Source: Lysobacter sp. BMK333-48F3 (GTDB lineage Bacteria > Pseudomonadota > Gammaproteobacteria > Xanthomonadales > Xanthomonadaceae). Taken from it: 64,000 nucleotides of DNA. Within the stretch, counting starts at the first letter, position 1, and each line of letters opens with the position of its first letter. Positions 38,376 through 49,561 of the stretch are shown one piece after another. The translations under genes were made by a program, and so were the position numbers. The DNA lies in the NCBI RefSeq assembly GCF_019733395.1, contig NZ_JAIHOO010000001.1, positions 3,348,501-3,412,500 on the forward strand, in the 5' to 3' direction. The notes under the pieces were generated by a model. The model saw only the letters and a program-made list of their open reading frames with translations, did no database searches and was not told the origin of the DNA.

Positions 38376-38501
38376 GGGCATTCCCCTCGATGTCGCCAGT
38401 CCGTCTGGCGGATCCATGCTAGGGACGCGAACGCGGCGATTACGCCGATGCGGTCGCGGTCCGCGATCGAAGGCGCGGAACGGATTCGCAGCCTCGGTCA
38501 C

Positions 38502-38531
38502 AAAACAGGGCGGCCGTCGCCGGCCGCCCTG
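38502..38531 (-). terminator. Rho-independent terminator of the ALDH7 gene
   Basis: An 11-bp GC-rich stem with a four-base loop is followed on the minus strand by TTTTG. It lies 39 bp after the dehydrogenase stop. Confidence 0.8.
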
Positions 38532-38569
38532 TCGGGTCGCATCGAAGCCGGCCGAGGCCGGCGTGCGGA

Positions 38570-40102
38570 TTACAGATCGAACTTGATGCCCTGCGCCAGC
38601 GGCAGCGCATCGGAGTAGTTGATCGTGTTGGTCTGGCGGCGCATGTAGGCGCGCCAGGCGTCGGAACCCGATTCGCGGCCGCCGCCGGTTTCCTTCTCGC
38701 CGCCGAAGGCGCCGCCGATTTCGGCGCCGGAGGTGCCGATGTTGACGTTGGCGATGCCGCAATCCGAACCGGCCGCGGACAGGAAGGCCTCGGCGGCCTT
38801 CAGGTTGGCGGTGAAGATCGACGAGGACAGGCCCTGCGGCACGTCGTTCTGCAGTTCGATCGCTTCCTCGAGCTGCTTGAACTTCATCACGTACAGGATC
38901 GGCGCGAAGGTTTCGGTCTGCACCACTTCGGCGTCGTTGCTCAGGCCGGTGACGATCGCCGGCAGGACGAAGTTGCCCTTGCGATCGATGCGCTCGCCGC
39001 CGGTCTCGACCTTGCCGCCGGAGGCCTTGGCCTTGGCGATCGCGTCGAGGTAGGCCTGCACGCCGTCCTGGCTGTTGAGCGGGCCCATCAGGTTGGCCGG
39101 ATCGGTCGGGTCGCCGATCTTCTTCTCGACCTGCTTGTAGGCCGCGACCAGCTTGGCCAGCACGTCGTCATAGATCGACTCGTGCACGAACAGGCGGCGG
39201 GTGGTGGTGCAGCGCTGGCCGGCGGTGCCGACCGCGCCGAAGGCGATCGCCGGGATCGCCAGCTTCAGGTCGGCGCTGGCGTCGACGATGATCGCGTTGT
39301 TGCCGCCCAGCTCGAGCAGCGAACGGCCCATGCGGCGGGCGACGCGCTCGCCGACCTGGCGGCCGACCTTGGTCGAGCCGGTGAAGCTGACCAGGGCGAT
39401 GCGCTTGTCGTCGACGAAGTTCGAGGCCAGCTCGGTGCCGGCGTCGTTGAACAGATAGAACAGGTCCGGGAAGCCGCCGGCGCGCAGGGCGTCGTTGCAG
39501 ATCTTCATGGACGCGATCGCCGACAGCGGGGTCTTGGGCGAGGGCTTCCAGATCGAGATGTCGCCGCAGATGGCGGCGATGAACGAGTTCCACGCCCACA
39601 CCGCGACCGGGAAGTTGAACGCCGAGATGATGCCGACCAGGCCCAGCGGGTGCCACTGCTCGTACATGCGGTGGCCCGGACGCTCGGAATGCATGGTCAG
39701 GCCGTACAGCTGGCGCGACAGGCCGACCGCGAAGTCGCCGATGTCGATCATCTCCTGGACTTCGCCGTCGCCCTCCGGCTTGGACTTGCCCATTTCCAGC
39801 GCGACCAGCGAACCCAGCGCGTCCTTATGCTTGCGCAGCGCGTCGGCGCACAGGCGGATCGCTTCGCCGCGGCGCGGCGCCGGGGTGGTGCGCCAGACCT
39901 TGAACGCAGCCTGGGCGCGCTCGACGATGGTCTCGTAGTCGTTCTGCGAGGAGGCCTGCACGCGCGCCAGCACTTCGCCGTCGGTCGGGTTGATCGGCTC
40001 GAGCACGCCCGCGTCGGCGGTCGTCGCCCACTCGCCATGGCCGAGGTAGGTGCCGGACTCGTTGTCTTTGAGTCCCAGGGCGGCGAGAACGGGGTGGGTC
40101 AT
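38570..40102 (-). CDS. ALDH7-type aldehyde dehydrogenase (aminoadipate-semialdehyde-like)
   Basis: 510 residues. Antiquitin-like features: [13 protein letters not shown] (oxyanion Asn about 163), [19 protein letters not shown] with general base Glu264, AGQRCTT with nucleophile Cys298, and the tail block [26 protein letters not shown]7 enzymes oxidise alpha-aminoadipate semialdehyde/piperideine-6-carboxylate in lysine breakdown (AmaB/Pcd in pseudomonads). No other lysine-degradation gene is in the window, so the pathway is inferred from the family alone. Confidence 0.88.
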   Translation of the reverse strand: MTHPVLAALGLKDNESGTYLGHGEWATTADAGVLEPINPTDGEVLARVQASSQNDYETIVERAQAAFKVWRTTPAPRRGEAIRLCADALRKHKDALGSLVALEMGKSKPEGDGEVQEMIDIGDFAVGLSRQLYGLTMHSERPGHRMYEQWHPLGLVGIISAFNFPVAVWAWNSFIAAICGDISIWKPSPKTPLSAIASMKICNDALRAGGFPDLFYLFNDAGTELASNFVDDKRIALVSFTGSTKVGRQVGERVARRMGRSLLELGGNNAIIVDASADLKLAIPAIAFGAVGTAGQRCTTTRRLFVHESIYDDVLAKLVAAYKQVEKKIGDPTDPANLMGPLNSQDGVQAYLDAIAKAKASGGKVETGGERIDRKGNFVLPAIVTGLSNDAEVVQTETFAPILYVMKFKQLEEAIELQNDVPQGLSSSIFTANLKAAEAFLSAAGSDCGIANVNIGTSGAEIGGAFGGEKETGGGRESGSDAWRAYMRRQTNTINYSDALPLAQGIKFDL

Positions 40103-40197
40103 ACCGGAAGCTCCATGTGGTGCCGCGCCGGGGGGCGCGGCGAAACGGGAAGGGCGCCCGCGAGGGCGGGGCGACGCGCTGGGCGCGGCGCCGGGAT

Positions 40198-40274
40198 TGG
40201 CGACCCCGACACGATTCGAACGTGTGACCTTCCCCTTAGGAGGGGGATGCTCTATCCAGCTGAGCTACGGGGCC
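40198..40274 (-). tRNA. tRNA-Arg (CCT anticodon)
   Basis: 77 nt with encoded CCA. A seven-base-pair acceptor stem (with one G-T pair), D-arm AGCTCAGCTGGATAGAGC, anticodon loop CTCCTAA giving CCT, and T-loop TTCGAAT are all present. It reads AGG codons. Confidence 0.95.
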
Positions 40275-40611
40275 GGCGTTTAAAATCAGTTACTTAGATC
40301 GTCCGCTCCAAGCTGCTGCGCTAACGATGCGCTAGAACCTCAGCTTATCCACAGAGTCTTGGCCGCCTCAGGCGCCCATCGAGCATTCCTCTGTGTGGTC
40401 TTGTAGTCGGCGCGACCAGCCAATAATTGTACCCGCCGCAGCGGTACCCCGGCCATGACCGGGCAGGTGCACGGGATAGGCCGTCGCCGGTGCAGCTTGC
40501 CCCGAGCCTCAGCGCCTGGCGTCCGCAGCGAAGCCGCGACCGCCGCTACGGTGCGCACAGCGCGGTCCCGGCAGCCCGGGCCGGCGATGGCGTTCGATCC
40601 CGGTGCGGCGC
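40275..40611. other. Intergenic region upstream of tRNA-Arg
   Basis: 337 bp. It should contain the tRNA-Arg promoter next to 40275-40320 (an A+T-richer stretch), but no strong box pair is seen. The remainder is GC-rich with no gene. Confidence 0.35.
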
Positions 40612-41214
40612 TTACGGCGCCAGGCATTCGCCCTGCTGCTTGAGCTTGTCCAGCAGCTCGGGATGGGTATCGGCGACATACCGACACACCAGTCCCTTGC
40701 CGTACTCGCCGAAGATGCGCCGTCCCGGTTCGGAGGACATGACGGCCAGGGTCTTGGCGTAGCACTCGGTGCCGACGAAGCGCTCGAGCGCTTGCTGCCG
40801 TTGCGGCGGCAGCGCCTGCAACTGCGCCACGATCTCGTTCGGCGAGGTGGCCTTGCGGCTGGCGGCCATCATCGCCGCGCCGTCCTCGGACTCGACGAAC
40901 GCCAGGCAGGGTTCGAACTGTTGCGCCGGCAGGACCTGCGACAACAGCGGTTCGAGCTTGGCGGCCAAGGCGCCGGTGTCGAAGCCGGCGAGCGCGGCTT
41001 CGGCGACCGCGCGAAGCCTGGGATCGCTGGCGGTTTGCTCCACCAACTGCTGGTTCAGCGCATGCTTGCCGTGAAACACGTCGAACAGATAGACGACCAG
41101 CTTGGCCGGGCCGGTCGGCGCGGTTTCGGCCGGGGCGGGCGGAGCGGCGAAGCAGGCCGAACCGAACAGCAGCGCAGGAACAGCCGCCGCGAGGGCGCGC
41201 CTGGAAAGATGCAT
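40612..41214 (-). CDS. Hypothetical exported protein
   Basis: 200 residues after AGGGGA. A signal peptide ends near CFA (about 23). The mature domain is helical with three cysteines (EPCLAF, TECYA, LVCRY) plus one near the C-terminus. Pattern and length loosely recall DUF2059 proteins (FVESEDGAAMMAASRK resembling their central helix). This is weak. Periplasmic location is likely. Confidence 0.65.
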   Translation of the reverse strand: MHLSRRALAAAVPALLFGSACFAAPPAPAETAPTGPAKLVVYLFDVFHGKHALNQQLVEQTASDPRLRAVAEAALAGFDTGALAAKLEPLLSQVLPAQQFEPCLAFVESEDGAAMMAASRKATSPNEIVAQLQALPPQRQQALERFVGTECYAKTLAVMSSEPGRRIFGEYGKGLVCRYVADTHPELLDKLKQQGECLAP

Positions 41215-41485
41215 CGAACAATCCCCTGAAGTGCGGCGCGCGAGATCGCGCCGATCGAATGGCGCCGCCCGTCGCTGCGGCGGCACGGCGCATTCTGGCA
41301 GAGCCAGTTGCGTCCCTGCGAGTGATGCGGTCCCCGGTGCCGATCGGTTCGCGAAATCCGGTCGGTTGTCTGCAGGAGCGGCGTCCCACGGGATTTCCTC
41401 CGGTCATCAGCCGCGACCGCCGAAGCGGTTTTCGCAAGCGTGGTCACCCGAAACCGCGAAGAAACGGTTGATTGTCCTGGTCTCC

Positions 41486-41545
41486 GATTGTCCGGAGTTT
41501 GATTGTCCGGAGTTTGATTGTCCGCAGTTTGATGGTCCGCAGTTT
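41486..41545. repeat. 15-bp tandem repeat, four units
   Basis: Four copies of GATTGTCCGGAGTTT follow one another; the third and fourth differ by one and two bases. They lie in the 493-bp non-coding gap 41215-41707 between a hypothetical gene and parC. Apart from the repeat and the parC terminator I see nothing else there. Confidence 0.9.
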
Positions 41546-41640
41546 CGGGCACCGGCGTGGTATTGCACCGCTTCGGTGGTCGCGGCTGACGCCGCTCCTA
41601 CAGGAGGCGGCGCGTTGCGTCGGCGGATGCGCCGGCGGCG

Positions 41641-41675
41641 AAAACGCGAACGCCCCGCGCGGGGCGGGGCGTTCG
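41641..41675 (-). terminator. Rho-independent terminator of parC
   Basis: A ten-bp stem (CGAACGCCCC and its complement) with a nine-base GC loop is followed on the minus strand by CGTTTTCG. It begins 33 bp after the parC stop. Confidence 0.65.
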
Positions 41676-41707
41676 GGCTTGCGACGGACGCAGGCGGCGC
41701 TGCCGGC

Positions 41708-43951
41708 TTACTCCACCGACAAGCCCTCGACCTTCTGCCAGCCGCGCGGCAGCAGGCCGCCGCGGGTGGCGCGGGCGCCGAGGTAGGGCTCCAGTTCCTT
41801 GAACGACAGGCCCATGCTGCGCGCGCCGGACTTGATGCTCAGGGTCTGGCCCGGGGCGACCACCGCCACCGCGACCACGCGCTCGGTGCCGAGCTTAGCC
41901 TTGGGGATGTCGATGATCTTGTTGCCCTTGCCCTTGTCCAGTTCGGGCAGCTCGGAGACCGGGAACGCGAGCAGGTGGCCGACGTTGGTCACCGCGACCA
42001 CGCGATCCTGGTCGACGTCGCCGACCGGCGCCGGTTGCAGCACCTTGGCGTTCGGGGTCAGCGACAGCATCGCCTTGCCGGCCTTGTTGCGGCCGGTGAG
42101 GTTTTCGAAGCGGGTGACGAAGCCGTAGCCGTGGCTGCTGGACAGCACGAAGCGGGTGTCGTTGTCGCCGGCCGCGACCGCCTGGAACGAGGCCCCGGCC
42201 GCCGGCGAGAAGCGCCCGGTCAGCGGCTCGCCGTTGCCGCGCGCCGAAGGCAGGCTGTGGATCAGGCTGGAATAGGCGCGGCCGGTCGAATCCAGGAACG
42301 CGACCTGCTGGGTGCTGCGGCCCTTGGCCGCGGCCAGCAGGCCGTCGCCTTCGCGGTAGTTGAGGGTGGCCGCGTCGATGTCGTGGCCCTTGGCCGCGCG
42401 CACCCAGCCCTTTTCGCTGACCACCACGGTCATCGGCTCGCTGGCGACCAGTTCGGTCTCCGACAGCGCCTGCGCGGCGTTGCGCGCGACCAGCGGCGAG
42501 CGGCGCGCGTCGCCGAACTTCTTGGCGTCGGCAAGCAGTTCGTCCTTGATCAGCTTCTTCAGCTTGGTCTTGCTGGCCAGGATCGCGACCAGTTGCTCGC
42601 GTTCCTTCTCCAGTTCGGCCTGTTCGCCGCGGATCTTCATTTCCTCCAGGCGCGCCAGCTGGCGCAGGCGGGTCTCGAGGATGTAGTCGGTCTGCTCTTC
42701 GCTCAGGTCGAAGCGCTTCATCAGCACCGGACGCGGCTCGTCCTCGGTGCGGATGATGCGGATCACCTCGTCCAGGTTCAGGAACGCGACCAGCAAGCCC
42801 TGCAACAGGTGCAGGCGGCGGTTGACCTTGTCCAGGCGGTGATTGAGGCGGCGGGTGACGGTGTCGCTGCGGAAGCTCAGCCACTCGGTCAGGAAGGCCT
42901 TGAGGCCCTTGACCTGCGGCCGGCCGTCCAGGCCGATCACGTTGAAGTTGACCCGGTAGCTGCGCTCCAGGTCGGTGGTCGCGAACAGATGGCCCATCAG
43001 CTGGTCGACGTCGACCCGGTTGGAGCGCGGCACCAGCACGATCCGGGTCGGATTGGCGTGGTCGGACTCGTCGCGGATGTCTTCCAGCCACGGCAGCTTC
43101 TTGGCCCGCATCTGGGTCGCGATCTGCTCGATGATCTTGCCCGGCGAGGTCTGGTAGGGCAGGGCGGTGATGACGATGTTGCCGCCGTCCTTCTCGAACA
43201 CGGCGCGGGCGCGCACGCTGCCCAGGCCGCTTTCGTACATCGCGATCAGGTCGGCGCGCGGGGTGATGATCTCGGCGGTGGTCGGATAGTCCGGGCCGAG
43301 CACGTGCTCGCACAGGTCGCGGGTGGTCGCGTCCGGATCGTCGAGCAGGCGCACGCAGGCGCTGACCACTTCGTTGAGGTTGTGCGGCGGCACGTCGGTG
43401 GCCATGCCGACCGCGATGCCGGTGGTGCCGTTGAGCAGCAGGTGCGGCAGCCGCGCCGGCATCCAGGTCGGCTCTTCCAGGGTGCCGTCGAAGTTCGGGT
43501 CCCAGTCGACCGTGCCCTGGCCGAGCTCGCCGAGCAGGACTTCGGCGATCGGGGTCAGCTTGGACTCGGTGTAGCGCATCGCCGCGAACGACTTGGGATC
43601 GTCGCTGGAACCGAAGTTGCCCTGGCCCTCGATCAGCGGATAGCGGTACGAGAACGGCTGGGCCATGAGCACCATCGCCTCGTAGCAGGCGCTGTCGCCG
43701 TGCGGATGGTATTTGCCGATCACGTCGCCGACGGTGCGCGCGGACTTCTTCGGCTTGGACGCGGCGTTCAGGCCGAGCTCGCTCATCGAATAGATGATGC
43801 GGCGCTGGACCGGCTTGAGGCCGTCGCCGAGGAAGGGCAGGGCGCGGTCCAGGACCACGTACATCGAGTAGTCGAGGTAGGCGCGCTCGGCGTACTCGCG
43901 CAGGGGGATCTGTTCGAAGCCGTGGAAGACCGGACGTACGGGATCAGTCAT
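41708..43951 (-). CDS. parC: DNA topoisomerase IV subunit A
   Basis: 747 residues. It has the ParC/GyrA breakage-reunion domain with catalytic Tyr127 (AAMRYTE) and a quinolone-resistance-determining stretch [12 protein letters not shown]. Ser87 and Glu91 stand at the positions of E. coli Ser80 and Glu84, which is the sensitive-type sequence. The C-terminal beta-pinwheel is short, typical of ParC and not GyrA. With ParE it decatenates daughter chromosomes. A TAGAAT box on the minus strand at 43983-43988 may be its -10. Confidence 0.96.
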   Translation of the reverse strand: MTDPVRPVFHGFEQIPLREYAERAYLDYSMYVVLDRALPFLGDGLKPVQRRIIYSMSELGLNAASKPKKSARTVGDVIGKYHPHGDSACYEAMVLMAQPFSYRYPLIEGQGNFGSSDDPKSFAAMRYTESKLTPIAEVLLGELGQGTVDWDPNFDGTLEEPTWMPARLPHLLLNGTTGIAVGMATDVPPHNLNEVVSACVRLLDDPDATTRDLCEHVLGPDYPTTAEIITPRADLIAMYESGLGSVRARAVFEKDGGNIVITALPYQTSPGKIIEQIATQMRAKKLPWLEDIRDESDHANPTRIVLVPRSNRVDVDQLMGHLFATTDLERSYRVNFNVIGLDGRPQVKGLKAFLTEWLSFRSDTVTRRLNHRLDKVNRRLHLLQGLLVAFLNLDEVIRIIRTEDEPRPVLMKRFDLSEEQTDYILETRLRQLARLEEMKIRGEQAELEKEREQLVAILASKTKLKKLIKDELLADAKKFGDARRSPLVARNAAQALSETELVASEPMTVVVSEKGWVRAAKGHDIDAATLNYREGDGLLAAAKGRSTQQVAFLDSTGRAYSSLIHSLPSARGNGEPLTGRFSPAAGASFQAVAAGDNDTRFVLSSSHGYGFVTRFENLTGRNKAGKAMLSLTPNAKVLQPAPVGDVDQDRVVAVTNVGHLLAFPVSELPELDKGKGNKIIDIPKAKLGTERVVAVAVVAPGQTLSIKSGARSMGLSFKELEPYLGARATRGGLLPRGWQKVEGLSVE

Positions 43952-44118
43952 GGAACCTGGGGCTGGGTAGGGCTGACCGGGGATTCTAACCGGGCAGGGG
44001 GTGGCGGGGACGTCGCGGCCGCGGCGGCATCCGCCGCGCCGGCCGCCGCACCGGCTCTGCGGCCGATCCGGCCGGCGCGGTATCCTGCCAGCCCTCCATC
44101 GCTCAGCCTGAGACCGCC

Positions 44119-44943
44119 ATGCCGAGTCGCCTGCGCCGCCTGCTCATGCCGATCCTGTGCCTGGCCGCGGCCGGCATCGGCATCGCCGCGGCGATGGCCG
44201 CGCAGGCGCCGCGCGGCGCGCCGGTCTGGTCCTACAAGGTCGTCGCCCGCTACCCGCACGACCCGGGCGCGTTCACCCAGGGGCTGATCTTCCGCGACGG
44301 TTTCCTGTACGAAAGCACCGGCCTCAACGGTCGTTCGACGGTGCGCAAGGTCAAGCTCGACACCGGCGAGGTGCTGCAGCGGGCCAATCTGCCGGCCTCG
44401 GTGTTCGGCGAGGGACTGACCGACCGCCAGACCGAGCGCGGCCGCCAGCTGCTGGTGCTGACCTGGACCTCGCGCGCCGGCTACATCCTCGACATGGGCA
44501 GCTTCGCCACCGCCGGCACCTTCAGCTACCCGGGCGAGGGCTGGGGCCTGACCCGCTCGCAGGACACCGTCTACCTCAGCGACGGCAGCGCCCAGATCCG
44601 CCTGCTCGACCCGAAGACGCTGAAGGAGCGCGGCCGGATCGAGGTGCGCGACGGCGGCCGCGCGATCGACCAGCTCAACGAACTGGAATGGGTCAAGGGC
44701 GAGATCTACGCCAACGTCTGGCAGACCGACCGGATCGTCCGGATCGACCCGAAGAGCGGGCGCGTGCTCGGCTGGATCGACCTCAGCGGCCTGTTGTCGC
44801 GCCACGGCAGCGGCGGCCGCGGCGCCGACGTGCTCAACGGCATCGCCTACGACGCCGCGCGCGACCGGCTGTTCGTGACCGGCAAATGGTGGCCGGACCT
44901 GTTCGAGATCAAGCCGGTGGCGCCGGCCGGCGGCAAGCGCTGA
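44119..44943 (+). CDS. Glutaminyl-peptide cyclotransferase (plant/bacterial type)
   Basis: 274 residues. An N-terminal signal segment (about 8-27) precedes a beta-propeller with the family signatures [60 protein letters not shown] and [27 protein letters not shown]. It converts N-terminal Gln of peptides to pyroglutamate, probably in the periplasm, protecting secreted proteins from aminopeptidases. Confidence 0.92.
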   Translation: MPSRLRRLLMPILCLAAAGIGIAAAMAAQAPRGAPVWSYKVVARYPHDPGAFTQGLIFRDGFLYESTGLNGRSTVRKVKLDTGEVLQRANLPASVFGEGLTDRQTERGRQLLVLTWTSRAGYILDMGSFATAGTFSYPGEGWGLTRSQDTVYLSDGSAQIRLLDPKTLKERGRIEVRDGGRAIDQLNELEWVKGEIYANVWQTDRIVRIDPKSGRVLGWIDLSGLLSRHGSGGRGADVLNGIAYDAARDRLFVTGKWWPDLFEIKPVAPAGGKR

Positions 44944-45192
44944 TCGCGCCCTCGAAACCGCGCCCTCGAAAACTGCGTCTCGATACTCGCGCCGCGCCCG
45001 CCGGCGGCGCGGTCGCATGCCGCGGTGAGCCTGTCCCTCGCAGCTGACGAATTTGTCAGCGCCGCGACAGCCTGACGTCCGCGCACGCGGCCTAGAGTCG
45101 GCGCAGGTTCCGCGTGCATCCCCTGCGCGGCCCTGCGCGGCGCCGCGGCTTGCCCGGCGCCGCGTCCTCCCCCGCTGCCAAGGACGCCGCAC

Positions 45193-46353
45193 ATGCCCAC
45201 CGCCGATCGCACGTTGTCGCCCCGCGCCCGCAAGCGCGCCTACGCCGTCGCCGCCCTGGCCGCCGCGCTGGCGGCGGGGCTGGCCTGGGGCGGTTTCGGC
45301 AGCCGCGGCGCGGCCCCGCCGAAGCCGCCGCCGCCGGTGCCGGTGACCTTCGCCAGCGTCGAACGCCGCGACGTACCGCACTGGCAGGAAACCGTCGGCA
45401 CCGTGACTTCGCTGCAAAGCGCGGTGCTGCGCCCGCAGGTCGACGGCGTGCTGACCCAGGTGCTGTTCCGCGAAGGCCAGACGGTCAAGCGCGGCCAGTT
45501 GTTGGCGCGCATCGACGACCGCGCGATCCGCGCCGGTCTCGACGGCGCCCAGGCGCAGCGCGAGCGCGACGCCGCGCAACTGCGCGCGGCCCAGTCCGAC
45601 CTGGGCCGGTTCCGCCAGCTGTCCGGCGCGCAGCTGATCGCCAAGCAGATGCTCGACCAGCAGGCCGCCTCGGTGCAGCAGTTGCAGGCCACCGCGCAAG
45701 GCAGCCAGGCGGCGATCGACGCCGCCCAGGTGCAGCTGTCCTACACCCGCATCGTCTCGCCGATCGACGGCCGGGTCGGCTTGCGCCGGGTCGATCCGGG
45801 CAACCTGGTGCGCAGCGGCGACGAACAGGGATTGGTCACGGTGCAGCAGGTCGATCCGATCTCGGTGGTGTTCGCCCTGACCCAGGACCAGTTGCCGGCG
45901 CTGCGCGCGGCCCAGGCCGCCGGGCCGGTCGCGGCGCAGGCGCTGGACCGCGACGCCGGCCAGGTGCTGGGCGAAGGCGAACTGCGGGTGATCGACAATC
46001 AGGTCGACGAAGCCACCGGCACGGTGCGTTTGCGCGCGGTATTCGGCAACGCCGGCGACCGCCTGTGGCCGGGCCAGTTGGTCAGCGTGCGGGTGCGCAC
46101 CGGCGAAGAGCGCGGTGCGACCGTGGTCGCCAGCGACGCCGTGCAGCGCGGCGTCGACGGCAGTTTCGTCTACCGTCTCGGCGGCGACGGCAAGGTCGCG
46201 GCGGTGCCGGTGCAGGTCGGCTACCAGGACGAGGCGCTGGCGGTGGTGCGCGGGGTCGCCCCGGGCGACACCGTGGTCCGCGACGGCCAGTCGCGGCTCA
46301 AGCCCGGCAGCGCGGTGGTCGCGGCCAAGCCCGCGCCGACGGTGACGCGATGA
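45193..46353 (+). CDS. RND efflux periplasmic adaptor (membrane fusion protein)
   Basis: 386 residues after AAGGA. The N-terminal signal/anchor (about 14-33) is followed by a barrel-sandwich half (VLRPQVDGVLTQVLFREGQTVKRGQLL), a coiled-coil hairpin (about 105-180), the second lipoyl half (IVSPIDGRVGLRRVDPGNLV) and beta-barrel/MP domains. It links the inner-membrane pump to an outer-membrane channel. The stop overlaps the pump start (ATGA). No channel gene is present, so it must use one encoded elsewhere. Confidence 0.94.
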   Translation: MPTADRTLSPRARKRAYAVAALAAALAAGLAWGGFGSRGAAPPKPPPPVPVTFASVERRDVPHWQETVGTVTSLQSAVLRPQVDGVLTQVLFREGQTVKRGQLLARIDDRAIRAGLDGAQAQRERDAAQLRAAQSDLGRFRQLSGAQLIAKQMLDQQAASVQQLQATAQGSQAAIDAAQVQLSYTRIVSPIDGRVGLRRVDPGNLVRSGDEQGLVTVQQVDPISVVFALTQDQLPALRAAQAAGPVAAQALDRDAGQVLGEGELRVIDNQVDEATGTVRLRAVFGNAGDRLWPGQLVSVRVRTGEERGATVVASDAVQRGVDGSFVYRLGGDGKVAAVPVQVGYQDEALAVVRGVAPGDTVVRDGQSRLKPGSAVVAAKPAPTVTR

Positions 46354-49300
46354 GCGCGCCGTCCGGCCGGCACGGCGCCGGCTCGACCACCCAACGGCTG
46401 GTGCAGCGCGCCTCGATCTCGGCCTGGTTCGTGCGCCATCCGGTCGCGACCACCCTGCTGACCGCAGCGGTGGTCCTGCTCGGCGTGTTCGCCCAGCCGC
46501 GCCTGCCGGTGGCGCCGCTGCCGCAGGCCGAGTTCCCGACCATCCGCATCGGCGCCAGCCTGCCCGGGGCCAGCCCGGACACCATGGCTTCGGCGGTGGC
46601 CACGCCGCTGGAGACCCAGCTCACCGCGGTGCCGGGCATCACCGAGATGACCTCCAGCAGCGCGCTGGGCACGACCTCGATCACCCTGCAGTTCGCGCTC
46701 GGCAAGAGCATCGACACCGCCGCGCAGGAAGTGCAGGCGGCGATCAACGCCGCCGCCGGGCGGCTGCCCGCGGACATGCCCTCGCTGCCGACCTGGCGCA
46801 AGGTCAACCCGGCCGACAGTCCGATCCTGGTGCTGAGCGTGGTCGCGCCGCAGATGTCGCTGACCGAACTCAGCGACCTGGTCGAGACCCGGCTGGCGCG
46901 CAACCTGACCCAGATCGACGGCGTCGCCGAAGTCTTCATCGCCGGCCAGCAACGGCCGGCGATCCGGATCCAGGCCTCGCCCGAGCGCCTGGCCGCGCTG
47001 GGCCTGACCCTGGCCGACCTGCGCGAGGTCGCGCGCAACGCCAGCGTCAACCAGGCCAAGGGCGCGCTGGTCGGCGAGCGGCGCATGTCGACCCTGGCCG
47101 CGAACGACCAGTTGTTCCGCGCCGAGGACTACGAAAAGCTGGTGGTGACCTACCGCGACGGCGCGCCGGTGCGCCTGGGCGAGGTGGCCAAGATCGGCTT
47201 CGGCGCCGAGAACGACTACGTCTACGCCTGGCCCAACGGCCAGCCCGGCCTGGCCCTGGTGATCAACCGCCAGCCCGAGGCCAACATCATCGCCACCACC
47301 GACGCGGTGCTGGCGGCGTTGCCGCGATTGCAGGCCGGCTTGCCGGCCAGCGTCGAGGTCGCGGTGCTCAACGACCGCACCCGCACCATCCGCGCCTCGC
47401 TGCACGAGGTCGAACTGACCCTGGGCGTGACCGTGCTGCTGGTGGTGCTGGTGATGGGTCTGTTCCTGCGCCAGCTATCGGCGACGATGATCGTCGGCGC
47501 GGTGCTGCTGGTCGCGCTGGTGGCGACCTTCGCCGCGATGTACGCGCTGGGCTACAGCCTCAACAACCTGACCCTGGTGGCGCTGGTGATCGCGGTCGGC
47601 TTCGTCGTCGACGACGCGATCGTGGTGATCGAGAACATCCACCGCCACCGCGAGGCCGGGTTGGGCGCGCTGGAGGCGGCGCTGAAGGGCGCCGGCGAGA
47701 TCGGCTTCACCGTGGTCTCGATCAGCCTGTCGCTGATCGCCGCCTTCATCCCCTTGCTGTTCATGGGCGGCGTGGTCGGGCGCTTGTTCGCCGAGTTCGC
47801 GATGACGGTGACGGTGGCGATCCTGATCTCGATCGTCGCCTCGCTGACCCTGGCGCCGATGCTGGCGGCGCGCTACATGCGCGCGCCGCCGAAGCACGAC
47901 GCGGCGCGCCCCGGCTGGCCGCAGCGCCTGATCGCCGGCTACGACCGCAGCCTGCGTTGGGCGCTGGACCGCCAGCGCGCGGTGCTGGCCGCGTTCGCCG
48001 CGACCCTGGCGGTGGCGGTGCTGGCCTACAGCCTGATCCCGAAGGGCTTCTTCCCGCTGCAGGACACCGCCTTCGTGTTCGCCACCACCGAGGCGGCGCA
48101 GGACATCTCTTTCGAGCAGATGCGCGCCAAGCACCTGCAACTGGCCAAGATCGCCGAGGGCGACCCGGCGATCCAGACCTATATGCATTCGGTCGGCGCC
48201 ACCGCCGGCAGCCAAAGCCTGTCCAACGGCCGCTTCTGGTTCATCCTCAAGGACCGCGGCGACCGCGACGTCTCCGCCGACCAGTTCATCGACCGGATGC
48301 GGGCCAAGTTCGCCGCGGTGCCGGGCATCGCCATCTATATGCGTTCGGCGCAGGACATCAACCTCGGCGTCGGCCCGGCGCGCACCCAGTACCAGTACGC
48401 CCTGCGCGGCCAGGACAGCCGCGAACTGTCGGTCTGGGCCGACCGTCTGACCGAGCGCCTGCGCGCGCTGCCGCAACTGCAGGACGTGTCCAACGACCAG
48501 CAGATCGGCGCCGCGGTGACCCGGCTGAGCATCGACCGCACCGCCGCGGCGCGTTTCGGCCTCAGCGCCGCCGACATCGACCAGGCCCTGTACGACGCTT
48601 TCGGCCAGCGCCAGATCAACGAATTCCAGACCGAGACCAACCAGTACAAGGTGATCCTGGAAATCGACCCGCGCCTGCGCGGCCGGGTCGACAGCCTGGC
48701 GTATTTCCACCTGCGCTCGCCGATCAGCGGGCAGATGGTGCCGTTGTCGGCGGTGGCCAAGGTCGAGCCGGCCGAGAACGGCCCGCTGTCGATCGGCCAC
48801 AACGGCATGCTGCCGGCGGTCAACATCTCGTTCAATCTCTCGCCCGGCGTGGCCTTGGGCGACGCGGTGAGGCTGGTCGAAGGCGCCGCCGGCGAGATCG
48901 GCCTGCCGGCGTCGATCTCCGGCAATTTCCAGGGCAGCGCGCAGGCTTTCCGCGATTCGCTGGCGACCCAGCCGCTGCTGATCCTGGCCGCGCTGCTGGC
49001 GGTCTACATCATCCTCGGCGTGCTCTACGAGAGCTTCGTCCATCCGCTGACGATCCTGTCGACCCTGCCGTCGGCCGGGGTCGGCGCGGTGCTGATGCTG
49101 TGGCTGTGGAAGCTGGATTTCTCGATCATGGCCCTGATCGGCATCGTGCTGCTGATCGGCATCGTCAAGAAGAACGGCATCCTGCTGGTCGACTTCGCCC
49201 TCGACGCCCAGCGCCAACGCGGCCTGTCGCCGCGGGAGGCGATCCACGAGGCCTGCCTGACCCGGTTCCGGCCGATCATGATGACCACCTTGGCGGCGCT

Positions 49301-49520
49301 GCTCGGCGCGGTGCCGCTGATGCTCGGCCTGGGCACCGGCTCGGAGCTGCGCCAGCCGCTGGGCGTGGCGGTGGTCGGCGGCCTGCTGGTCAGCCAGTTG
49401 CTGACCCTGTACACCACGCCGGTGATCTACCTGGCCCTGGACCGGCTGTTGCTGCAGCGTCGCCGCGTGGCGGCGATGCAGGCGCCGGCGGACGCTTCCG
49501 CGGCCGTCGCGGAGGGGTAG
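46350..49520 (+). CDS. RND multidrug efflux permease (HAE1 type, MdtB/C-like)
   Basis: 1056 residues. Twelve membrane segments and two large periplasmic loops. The proton-relay aspartates lie in TM4 (GFVVDDAIVVIENIHRHRE), and the matching late motif is GIVKKNGILLVDFALD. The start WFVRHPVATTLLTAAVVLLGV and the sequence overall fit hydrophobe/amphiphile exporters. It pumps drugs, detergents or similar compounds using the proton gradient. Four-gene order adaptor-pump-regulator-sensor suggests inducible control by the adjacent two-component system. Confidence 0.95.
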   Translation: MSAPSGRHGAGSTTQRLVQRASISAWFVRHPVATTLLTAAVVLLGVFAQPRLPVAPLPQAEFPTIRIGASLPGASPDTMASAVATPLETQLTAVPGITEMTSSSALGTTSITLQFALGKSIDTAAQEVQAAINAAAGRLPADMPSLPTWRKVNPADSPILVLSVVAPQMSLTELSDLVETRLARNLTQIDGVAEVFIAGQQRPAIRIQASPERLAALGLTLADLREVARNASVNQAKGALVGERRMSTLAANDQLFRAEDYEKLVVTYRDGAPVRLGEVAKIGFGAENDYVYAWPNGQPGLALVINRQPEANIIATTDAVLAALPRLQAGLPASVEVAVLNDRTRTIRASLHEVELTLGVTVLLVVLVMGLFLRQLSATMIVGAVLLVALVATFAAMYALGYSLNNLTLVALVIAVGFVVDDAIVVIENIHRHREAGLGALEAALKGAGEIGFTVVSISLSLIAAFIPLLFMGGVVGRLFAEFAMTVTVAILISIVASLTLAPMLAARYMRAPPKHDAARPGWPQRLIAGYDRSLRWALDRQRAVLAAFAATLAVAVLAYSLIPKGFFPLQDTAFVFATTEAAQDISFEQMRAKHLQLAKIAEGDPAIQTYMHSVGATAGSQSLSNGRFWFILKDRGDRDVSADQFIDRMRAKFAAVPGIAIYMRSAQDINLGVGPARTQYQYALRGQDSRELSVWADRLTERLRALPQLQDVSNDQQIGAAVTRLSIDRTAAARFGLSAADIDQALYDAFGQRQINEFQTETNQYKVILEIDPRLRGRVDSLAYFHLRSPISGQMVPLSAVAKVEPAENGPLSIGHNGMLPAVNISFNLSPGVALGDAVRLVEGAAGEIGLPASISGNFQGSAQAFRDSLATQPLLILAALLAVYIILGVLYESFVHPLTILSTLPSAGVGAVLMLWLWKLDFSIMALIGIVLLIGIVKKNGILLVDFALDAQRQRGLSPREAIHEACLTRFRPIMMTTLAALLGAVPLMLGLGTGSELRQPLGVAVVGGLLVSQLLTLYTTPVIYLALDRLLLQRRRVAAMQAPADASAAVAEG

Positions 49521-49561
49521 GATGAGCCCCCGGAGCCCCTAGCGATGAAGCGCCTGCCGCG

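Noticed and set aside
45114..46349. In-frame extension ahead of the RND permease that would give a 1468-residue protein
   Set aside because: It overlaps the adaptor gene in another frame. The permease start is fixed by the ATGA overlap at 46350 and by alignment with the family.
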